This document shows positions 1 through 4,827 of a stretch of 5,372 nt of DNA, piece by piece. Source of the stretch: Solirubrobacterales bacterium (lineage in GTDB: Bacteria > Actinomycetota > Thermoleophilia > Solirubrobacterales > Solirubrobacteraceae); assembly GCA_013695395.1 (NCBI GenBank), contig JACDAP010000595.1, positions 1-5,372 of the forward strand, in the 5' to 3' direction. A program made the translations under genes and the position numbers. Position 1 is the stretch's first letter. Every line of letters starts with the position of its first letter. Below the pieces are notes generated by a model. It searched no databases, had not been told where the DNA came from, and saw nothing but the letters and a program-made list of their open reading frames with translations.

Positions 1-114
1 ACCGAAGGGTGGTTGCTCATCCGCGCTCAGCCCCGATCCGCGGCCACGGCGCGGAGTCGCCGCGAGAATCGGAGGATTCGGGCTCTGGAGTGCCCGGGAG
101 TCCGCGTCGCCACG
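1..114. other. Gene-free edge sequence downstream of the HAD remnant
   Basis: I can support no gene here. Open frames that cross it are shadows with no protein-like pattern. On the minus strand there is a short hairpin (GAATC at 66-70 pairing with GATTC at 75-79, loop GGAG) and a second weak one (GGGC at 80-83 with GCCC at 92-95). Neither has a run of T, so a terminator for the HAD gene is possible but not shown. An ATG on the minus strand at 20-18 could open the next gene, reading MSNHPS to the window edge, but six residues cannot be judged. Confidence 0.4.
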
Positions 115-425
115 TCAGGCGCCGAGGACGAGATCGGCGAGCCTGTCCGCGATCGCGACGATGGGAGAGCCCTTGAGCTCCGCCGCCCGCTCGGCCAGAC
201 CTCCGTGGCGGAAGCCCGCACGCCGAGCCGCCAGAGCTGGAGCACCGCATCCTCCGGGCTGAGGGCCGGGTCGTTGGTGACGAAGGCGACGCCGCGACCG
301 GCGGCCCGGAGCGCCGCGACCGCCTCGTCGGCCCGCGGTGTGGCCACCTCGCCGACGCGCACGCACCCGTCGAGATCGAGCAGCACGTGGTCGTAGGGGG
401 CCAGGCGAGCGGGGAGGTCGGGCAC
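115..425 (-). pseudogene. Remnant of a HAD-IIA family (NagD/phosphoglycolate phosphatase-like) hydrolase, internally deleted and frameshifted
   Basis: Starting at GTG 425, the minus strand encodes about 76 residues that look like the N-terminus of a HAD-IIA phosphatase. Motif I is LLDLDGCV (nucleophile D17, acid/base D19) and motif II is FVTND (T50), followed by a typical helix ending LWRLGVRASATEV. After about position 198 this frame degenerates into Arg/Ser-rich nonsense. The adjacent minus frame instead carries a convincing HAD C-terminus, LAERAAELKGSPIVAIADRLADLVLGA, ending at TGA 117-115. Intact relatives are about 250-270 residues; here the C2 cap, the motif III lysine and the motif IV GDxxxTD acidic loop are absent. 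An internal deletion of roughly 150 codons that also changed frame explains both halves. If translated from GTG 425 without correction, the reading runs on to about position 27 and should have no phosphatase activity. An assembly collapse would look the same. No Shine-Dalgarno is visible; a GATAAT box lies 8 nt before the start. Confidence 0.75.
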
Positions 426-433
426 GGCGGCGC

Positions 434-441
434 ATTATCGT
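434..441. promoter_or_regulatory. Overlapping divergent -10 elements between the HAD remnant and the cyclophilin gene
   Basis: Only 24 bp (426-449) separate the two divergent start codons. On the minus strand GATAAT (439-434) ends 8 nt before the GTG at 425. On the plus strand TATCGT (436-441) ends 8 nt before the ATG at 450. Each has the key A at position 2 and T at position 6 of a -10 box, and the two boxes share four base pairs. I see no convincing -35 hexamer for either and no Shine-Dalgarno, so both transcripts would begin at or next to the start codon (leaderless). Because the boxes overlap, polymerase could serve only one direction at a time. This is inference from position and base composition. 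Confidence 0.4.
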
Positions 442-449
442 CCGTGCCG

Positions 450-1160
450 ATGCTTCGCCCCCTCGCCCTGCTCATGACCGTCTCCGCCCTGGGCCTCTCC
501 GCCTGCGGCGAGAGCTCGGGCGACGACGTCACGCCTCCGCCGAGCGCCCCCGCGGCGAGCACGCCGGCGACGCCGGAGACCGCCCCGCCCGCCGAGGAGC
601 CGTCCGCCGACGCCTCCTGCGTGAAGAGCGAGGAGCCGGGCGGCGAGAAGGCGCTCCCGTGCCCGACGCAAACGGTCGAGGAGGGCAAGACAAACGTGGT
701 CTCCCTCGAGACCTCCGAGGGCGACTTCGACATCACGCTCGACGTCGAGCGGGCGCCGGAGACCGCAAACTCCGTCGCCTACCTCGCGAAGGAGGGCTTC
801 TACGACGGCCTCGACTTCCATCGGGTCGTCCCCGACTTCGTCATCCAGGGCGGCGACCCGAACGGCGACGGCTCCGGCGGGCCGGGGTACTCGGTCACCG
901 AGGCACCGCCGAGCGACCTCACCTACACCCGCGGCCTGGTCGCGATGGCCAAGGCGGGCAACGAGCCTGCCGGCGCCTCCGGCTCCCAGTTCTTCGTGGT
1001 CTCCGCGCCCGACGTGGGGCTCCCGCCGGAGTACGCGCTCGTCGGCAAGGTCGACGCGGCGGGCATGAAGATCGTCGACAAGATCACCGCGCTCGGTGAG
1101 GGCGACGGTCCGCCGAGCAAGAAGGTCACGATCGAGAAGGCGACCTTCAGCGCCGAGTAG
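450..1160 (+). CDS. Lipoprotein cyclophilin-type peptidyl-prolyl cis-trans isomerase
   Basis: This 236-residue protein should catalyse cis-trans isomerisation of X-Pro bonds outside the cytoplasmic membrane. It starts with a lipoprotein signal peptide (MLRPLALLMTVSALGLSAC, lipobox L16-S-A-C19), so it is predicted to be lipid-anchored through C19. A Pro/Ala/Glu-rich linker (about 20-75) follows, then a cyclophilin domain (about 84-235). Visible motifs are FHRVVPDFVIQGGD (R125, F130 and Q133 match CypA R55, F60 and Q63) and GSQFFVV (F182 matches CypA F113). The CypA tryptophan W121 appears replaced by glycine (G190) and H126 by tyrosine (Y195), common changes in bacterial cyclophilins. C57 and C71 flank the linker end and could form a disulphide. 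ATG 450 was chosen because it places the signal peptide at the N-terminus; an in-frame GTG at 444 and an ORF extension to 387 add nothing protein-like. It converges on the SRAP gene with a 6-bp gap and no visible terminator. Confidence 0.93.
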   Translation: MLRPLALLMTVSALGLSACGESSGDDVTPPPSAPAASTPATPETAPPAEEPSADASCVKSEEPGGEKALPCPTQTVEEGKTNVVSLETSEGDFDITLDVERAPETANSVAYLAKEGFYDGLDFHRVVPDFVIQGGDPNGDGSGGPGYSVTEAPPSDLTYTRGLVAMAKAGNEPAGASGSQFFVVSAPDVGLPPEYALVGKVDAAGMKIVDKITALGEGDGPPSKKVTIEKATFSAE

Positions 1161-1166
1161 GCGTGC

Positions 1167-1883
1167 TCAGAAGAGCGTCGGTGCCGCGGGCTCGCTCTCG
1201 GGCGGCGCGAGGCACTCCGGCCCGTCGTTGCGCACGTTGTTGACGGCGCGGGAGACCTCGCGCAGCGTCGTGAGCTCGGGCGGCAGCGGCGCCAGGAGAT
1301 CGCTGAGGACCGCCTCCGGCGTGGCCGGGTCGAGCCAGGCCTCCTCCGCCTCGGCGGGGAGGATCACCGGCATGCGGTCGTGCAGGCCGCTGATCGCCTC
1401 GTTGGCGGCCGTCGTGATGATCGAGCAGGTCCGCAGCGTCCGTTCCTCAGGGCCGTGCCACGTCGCCCAGATCCCGGCGAACGCGAACGGCTCGGCGTCC
1501 GGGCGTGTGATGTGGAACGGGTGGCGGGTGCCGGAGCCGCGGCGCTCCCACTCGTAGAAGCCGTCGGCCACGATGAGGCATCGGCGCCGGGCGAAGCCGT
1601 CCCGGAACGCGGGCTTTTGCGCCACGGTCTCCCCGCGGGCGTTGATCAGCTTCGCGCCGAGGCCCGGGTCCTTGGCCCAGTGGGGGACAAGCCCCCAGCG
1701 CAGCAGGTCGCCGCGTGGCTCGCCCTCGTTCGTGGTGGTCACGCAGGCGACCTCGTCGGTCGGCGCGACGTTGAAGCGCTGCCGGAGCTCGACCGACTCG
1801 CCGAGGCCGGGAAAGCGCGTGCGCAGCCGTGACTCGCTCCACTCCCCGGGCGCCGGGCCCGCGAGCGTGTACCGCCCGCACAT
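1167..1883 (-). CDS. SRAP (YedK/HMCES) family abasic-site DNA-protein crosslink protein
   Basis: This 238-residue protein belongs to the SOS response-associated peptidase family. Members use the N-terminal cysteine, exposed after removal of Met1, to form a stable thiazolidine crosslink with abasic sites in single-stranded DNA, shielding them during replication. The family signature residues are all present: MCGRYTL with C2; RFNVAPT (N38); LLRWGLVPHWA (W63); INARGET (N81, equivalent to YedK N75); CLIVADGFYEWE (E111, equivalent to E105); and GLHDRMPVIL (H168, equivalent to H160). The length is normal for the family and nothing suggests damage. The start is fixed by the need for Cys at position 2. 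It lies directly behind a membrane protein gene: the TAG of that gene (1886-1884) abuts this ATG (1883) with no spacer. Expression is therefore probably coupled, with no own promoter seen. No LexA-like site is evident upstream of the operon. Confidence 0.96.
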   Translation of the reverse strand: MCGRYTLAGPAPGEWSESRLRTRFPGLGESVELRQRFNVAPTDEVACVTTTNEGEPRGDLLRWGLVPHWAKDPGLGAKLINARGETVAQKPAFRDGFARRRCLIVADGFYEWERRGSGTRHPFHITRPDAEPFAFAGIWATWHGPEERTLRTCSIITTAANEAISGLHDRMPVILPAEAEEAWLDPATPEAVLSDLLAPLPPELTTLREVSRAVNNVRNDGPECLAPPESEPAAPTLF

Positions 1884-2561
1884 CTACTTCTTGGCGGGCT
1901 TCTTCGCCTTGCCCGACCCGGCCTTGACGGCGGCGGTCGTGCCCCCGGGTGGGGTGGCTCCAGCGGCGCTCCGGGCCGCGAGCGCCTTGGCCTGTCGCCG
2001 CCGTCCGACGAACGTCAGCACCGCCAGCAGCACGATGATCACGAGCAGGCCGAGCAGGACCGAGGCGAACGTCCCGGCGCCGCCGAAGGGCAGCGCGATC
2101 AGCTTGGCCAGTCCGAAGCCGACCAGCAGGAGCACCAGGACGATCGCGATGATGATCGCGAAGGCGCGGACCTTGGCCAGGCGCGAAGCGCCCTGGGCCG
2201 GGGCGAGCAGGCCCATCACCCGCAGGAGGAAGAGCTGGCGGCTCGAGGGCGCCTCCTGGCCGAGGCGCTCGACCGCGGTCTTCAGGTCGTCGGGACGCCG
2301 CTCGGCCAGGGCGAGCGACGCGTCCGCCATACGCCGCAGCTGCATCCGCTCCTGCGGTCGGGCGGCGGCGACGGCGCGGCGGAAGTACTCGCGGCTGGCC
2401 TTGGCGTCATAGCGCTCCGCGGCGCGGGCGCCGAGGATCGCCATCGCGGCGGACTTCATGCGCGTCTCGCGCTCGAGCTCCTCGTTCGAGCGCGACTCGA
2501 GCGCCTGCATCTGGGCGAGGGCGCTCTTCTGCTCGATCCGGACCTGCCGCTGCTTGGCCAT
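1884..2561 (-). CDS. Two-helix membrane protein of unknown function with helical cytoplasmic N-domain
   Basis: I do not recognise a named family. The 225-residue protein begins with a charged, probably coiled-coil helix (about 1-40, MAKQRQVRIEQKSALAQMQA then Glu/Arg-rich). A helical region (about 41-118) follows, with YDAKASREYFRRAVAAA and ASLALAERRPDDLKTAVERL resembling a pair of TPR-like helical hairpins. Two strong transmembrane segments (about 131-156 and 165-186) come next, then an Ala/Gly/Lys tail ending GKAKKPAKK. Both ends are probably cytoplasmic. ATG 2561 was chosen because the upstream in-frame extension to 2978 is merely antisense to the neighbouring gene and has no protein character. 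There is no Shine-Dalgarno; TAGATT (2575-2570) lies 8 nt before the start. It is the first gene of a likely operon with the SRAP gene, but a shared function is not evident. It is divergent from another membrane protein gene, 40 bp away. Confidence 0.82.
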   Translation of the reverse strand: MAKQRQVRIEQKSALAQMQALESRSNEELERETRMKSAAMAILGARAAERYDAKASREYFRRAVAAARPQERMQLRRMADASLALAERRPDDLKTAVERLGQEAPSSRQLFLLRVMGLLAPAQGASRLAKVRAFAIIIAIVLVLLLVGFGLAKLIALPFGGAGTFASVLLGLLVIIVLLAVLTFVGRRRQAKALAARSAAGATPPGGTTAAVKAGSGKAKKPAKK

Positions 2562-2569
2562 GTGGGCGC

Positions 2570-2575
2570 AATCTA
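2570..2575 (-). promoter_or_regulatory. Candidate -10 element of the membrane protein-SRAP operon
   Basis: TAGATT on the minus strand matches TATAAT at four of six positions, including A2 and T6. It ends 8 nt before the ATG at 2561, the spacing expected for a leaderless transcript. I see no good -35 hexamer 16-18 bp upstream. The box is an AT-rich patch in GC-rich surroundings. Confidence 0.4.
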
Positions 2576-2601
2576 GCGGTGGAGTGACATCCTGCTGCAC
2601 C

Positions 2602-3024
2602 ATGCGCTCCGCCTTCATCGCCGCCGCCTGTGCCCTGCTGCTCATTCCCGCCGGTGCGGCGGCCCAGTCCTCGCCGTTCGCCCCGCTGCCCCAGACGCCG
2701 CCGCAGCAGCCGCAGCAGCCCGTGCCGTTCGACGACGGCAGCCAGGACGACGGTCTCTCCGGTCGGGGAGCGGCGCTGATCGTCGGCGGGGGACTCCTGT
2801 TCGTCCTCGGCGTCGCCGTGGCGATCGCGGTCGACGCGCGTCGGAACGCCCCCACCGGTCCGCGGCGGGGCCGCCCGGGCGACCCGAACCCGCGCGGCGA
2901 CGACGAGGTGGAGGGACTTCCCGGGGAGCGCAAGAAGCGCGACCGGCGCCAGCAGGAGAAGCAGAAGGCCACCGCCAAGCGGGCCCGGCAGGCGCGGAAG
3001 AAGAACCGGCCGATCCGGAAATAG
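2602..3024 (+). CDS. Small secreted/type I membrane protein with basic C-terminal tail, function unknown
   Basis: The 140-residue product has a Sec-type signal peptide (MRSAFIAAACALLLIPAGAAAQ, likely cleavage after the AAA near residue 21). A short Pro/Gln-rich extracellular stretch follows (about 22-50, with the doubled QQP units), then one transmembrane helix (about 56-78, AALIVGGGLLFVLGVAVAIAV). The tail from DARRNAP onward (79-140) is strongly basic, with many Lys/Arg and RQARKKNRPIRK at the end. This predicts an N-out, C-in protein with a positively charged cytoplasmic tail. I know of similar hypothetical proteins in Solirubrobacterales-type actinobacteria but no function. ATG 2602 was chosen because it puts the signal peptide at the N-terminus; an extension to 2458 is antisense to the neighbour and unlike a protein. 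There is no Shine-Dalgarno, and the best -10 candidate (CATCCT, 2588-2593) is weak. Confidence 0.83.
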   Translation: MRSAFIAAACALLLIPAGAAAQSSPFAPLPQTPPQQPQQPVPFDDGSQDDGLSGRGAALIVGGGLLFVLGVAVAIAVDARRNAPTGPRRGRPGDPNPRGDDEVEGLPGERKKRDRRQQEKQKATAKRARQARKKNRPIRK

Positions 3025-3030
3025 GCCCCG

Positions 3031-3061
3031 GCAAGATAGTTGTAGACCTCAACTATCTTGC
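3031..3061. promoter_or_regulatory. Perfect inverted repeat, probable repressor operator of the ABC exporter operon
   Basis: The arms GCAAGATAGTTG (3031-3042) and CAACTATCTTGC (3050-3061) are exact reverse complements over 12 bp, separated by the 7-nt spacer TAGACCT. By my count 15 of the 37 bases from 3031 to 3067 are G or C, about 41 percent, a sharp dip in this genome. The repeat lies in the gap before the exporter gene and covers the proposed -35 and the -35/-10 spacer. A dimeric helix-turn-helix repressor bound here would block transcription. The AGTTG/CAACT core and the efflux-gene context suggest a MarR-type regulator, but TetR or PadR proteins would fit too. A terminator for the upstream gene is less likely because the stem is AT-rich and has no T-run. 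Confidence 0.7.
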
Positions 3062-3067
3062 TAGACT
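3040..3067 (+). promoter_or_regulatory. Candidate promoter of the ABC exporter-VOC operon
   Basis: TTGTAG (3040-3045) and TAGACT (3062-3067) each match the sigma-70-type consensus at four of six positions and are separated by 16 bp. The -10 box ends 8 nt before the TTG at 3076, giving a leaderless or nearly leaderless transcript. The inverted repeat at 3031-3061 overlaps the -35 and the whole spacer. TATCTT (3054-3059) is an alternative -10. Confidence 0.45.
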
Positions 3068-3075
3068 GCTTCTCG

Positions 3076-4827
3076 TTGAAGCCTCAGACGCGCCGCATCT
3101 TCGCCCTCTTCTCCGCCTACAAGCGGCGCCTGGGCACGGTGCTCGCGCTCATCGCGCTCTCGGCCAGCCTCGGCATGCTCACGCCGTTCCTGCTGCGCGA
3201 GATCCTCGACACAGCGATCCCGGAGAACGACACCACGCTCCTGAGCGTCCTGGTCGGCGGCATGATCGCCGTCTCGATCGCCACCGGCGTGATCGGCGTC
3301 GCGCAGACCTACCTGTCGAACATCGTCGGCCAGCGCGTCATGCACGATCTACGCGCCCGGGTCTACCGCCACCTCCAGCGCCTCTCGCTCGCGTTCTTCA
3401 CCCGGACGCGGACGGGGGAGGTGCAGTCGCGGATCGCCAACGACATCGGGGGCGTCCAGAACGTGGTCACGACCACCGCGACCTCGATCGTCTCGAACGT
3501 CACCACCGTGCTCGCCACCGTCGTGGCGATGTTCCTGCTCGACTGGCGGCTCGCGCTCTTCTCGCTGTTCCTGCTGCCGTTCTTCGTCTGGCTGACGCGC
3601 CGGGTCGGGGCCGAGCGCAAGCGGATCACCGCCCAGCGCCAGGGCCGCATGGCCGACATGAGCGCCCTGGTCTCCGAGTCGCTGAGCGTCAGCGGGATCC
3701 TGCTCGGCAAGTCGATGGGCCGCTCGGCCGAGCTGGCCGAGCGCTTCACGCGGGAGAGCTCGGAACTCGCCGACCTCGAGGTGCGCTCCCGCATGGCCGG
3801 CCGCTGGCGGATGGCCAGCGTGCAGATGGCCTTCGCGGTGATGCCCGCGCTCGTCTACCTCTTCGCCGGCTTCTCGTTGGCCGGTGGCTCGGCCACGATC
3901 ACGCTGGGAACACTGGTCGCCTTCACGCAGCTCCAGACCCGAGTCTTCTTCCCGATCCAGTCGCTGCTCTCCGTCCAGATCGACCTGCAGACCTCCGGCG
4001 CGCTCTTCAGCCGCATCTTCGAGTACCTCGACCTGCCCGTCGACATCGAGGAGTCCGCCGACACGGTCCACCTCACGCCGGGGGAGGTACGCGGCGAGGT
4101 CTGCTTCACGGACGTGAGCTTCGGCTACGACCCCGACGGCCCGCCGACCATCGACGGTGTGAGCCTCGAGGTCCCACCGGGCACGACGCTCGCGATCGTG
4201 GGGGAGACGGGCTCGGGCAAGACCACGCTCGGCTACCTGGTGGCCCGGCTCTACGACACGACCGCGGGGCAGGTCACGATCGACGGGGTCGACGTGCGGG
4301 AGCTCTCCTTCGCCTCGCTGGCCGAGACGGTCGGCCTCGTCTCCCAGGAGACCTACCTGTTCCACGCCACGATCCGTGAGAACCTCCGCTTCGCCAAGCC
4401 CTCGGCCAGCGACGAAGAGCTCGAGGACGCGGCGCGGGCGGCGCAGGTCCACGAGCTCATCGCCTCCCTCCCCGAGGGGTACGACACCGTCGTGGGGGAG
4501 CGGGGGTACCGCTTCTCCGGCGGGGAGAAGCAGCGGATCGCCATCGCCCGCACCGTGCTGCGCAACCCGCCGGTACTCCTGCTCGACGAGGCCACGAGCG
4601 CGCTGGACAACGAGACCGAGCGCGCGGTGCAGGAGGCGCTCGACCGCCTGGCCGAGGGCCGCACGACGATCGCGATCGCCCACCGCCTCTCAACCGTTCG
4701 AGACGCCGAGCAGATCGTCGTCCTCGACCGCGGGCGCGCGGTCGAGCGCGGCACGCACGACGAGCTGCTCGCCCTGGGCGGGAAGTACGCGCACCTGGCG
4801 GTCGAGGCGGGTATGACACCGGCGTGA
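3076..4827 (+). CDS. Type I ABC half-exporter (transmembrane domain fused to ATPase), multidrug/lipid type
   Basis: The 583-residue protein has the standard half-exporter design: about six transmembrane helices (residues about 20-45, 56-78, 134-156, 158-174, 249-269, 276-296), then a nucleotide-binding domain (about 340-575). Motifs present are A-loop Tyr (FGYDPDG, Y351), Walker A GETGSGKT (376-383), Q-loop Q424 (VSQETYLF), X-loop TVVGERG, signature FSGGE (480-484, in place of LSGGQ), Walker B VLLLDE with catalytic E505, D-loop SALD and switch H536 (IAHRLST). It probably works as a homodimer exporting a hydrophobic compound, since no partner half is in the window; the substrate cannot be read from sequence. 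TTG 3076 is preferred because a -10-like box is correctly spaced before it. The in-frame TTG at 3058 (589 residues) would begin inside the inverted repeat. Neither has a Shine-Dalgarno. The stop overlaps the next gene by 4 nt, indicating co-transcription. Confidence 0.94.
   Translation: MKPQTRRIFALFSAYKRRLGTVLALIALSASLGMLTPFLLREILDTAIPENDTTLLSVLVGGMIAVSIATGVIGVAQTYLSNIVGQRVMHDLRARVYRHLQRLSLAFFTRTRTGEVQSRIANDIGGVQNVVTTTATSIVSNVTTVLATVVAMFLLDWRLALFSLFLLPFFVWLTRRVGAERKRITAQRQGRMADMSALVSESLSVSGILLGKSMGRSAELAERFTRESSELADLEVRSRMAGRWRMASVQMAFAVMPALVYLFAGFSLAGGSATITLGTLVAFTQLQTRVFFPIQSLLSVQIDLQTSGALFSRIFEYLDLPVDIEESADTVHLTPGEVRGEVCFTDVSFGYDPDGPPTIDGVSLEVPPGTTLAIVGETGSGKTTLGYLVARLYDTTAGQVTIDGVDVRELSFASLAETVGLVSQETYLFHATIRENLRFAKPSASDEELEDAARAAQVHELIASLPEGYDTVVGERGYRFSGGEKQRIAIARTVLRNPPVLLLDEATSALDNETERAVQEALDRLAEGRTTIAIAHRLSTVRDAEQIVVLDRGRAVERGTHDELLALGGKYAHLAVEAGMTPA

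Noticed and set aside
50..110. Possible tRNA-like fold or intrinsic terminator in the left edge
   Set aside because: No T-loop consensus, anticodon arm or acceptor pairing could be assembled, and the small hairpins lack a T-run.
17..736. A 239-codon minus-strand open frame spanning the HAD remnant and the cyclophilin start
   Set aside because: Ser/Arg/Gly-rich without motifs. It covers the antisense of the cyclophilin gene and the third frame of the HAD region; it is a GC-bias shadow.
1150..1200. Possible bidirectional terminator between the convergent cyclophilin and SRAP genes
   Set aside because: The gap is only 6 bp, and no stable stem followed by T-run was found on either strand around it.
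2144..2161. Inverted repeat TCGCGAT-GATG-ATCGCGA
   Set aside because: It lies inside the first transmembrane segment of the membrane protein and arises from repeated Ile/Ala codons; no promoter or gene end is nearby.
2588..2593. CATCCT as -10 of the small secreted protein gene
   Set aside because: The 8-nt spacing fits, but only three of six positions match consensus and no -35 is seen; too weak to list as a feature.
2701..2718. Tandem CCGCAGCAG repeat, two copies
   Set aside because: Only two units, encoding the Pro/Gln-rich stretch of the small secreted protein; too short to call a repeat element.
2562..2978. Upstream extension of the minus-strand membrane protein to position 2978
   Set aside because: The extension is antisense to the small secreted protein gene and reads as Ser/Pro/Arg-rich nonsense; protein-like sequence begins at the ATG at 2561.
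3349..4683. A 444-codon open frame antisense to the ABC exporter
   Set aside because: It is antisense to a fully convincing exporter. It is rich in Arg/Glu/His/Asp with no domain pattern, as expected from the reverse complement of GC-biased codons.
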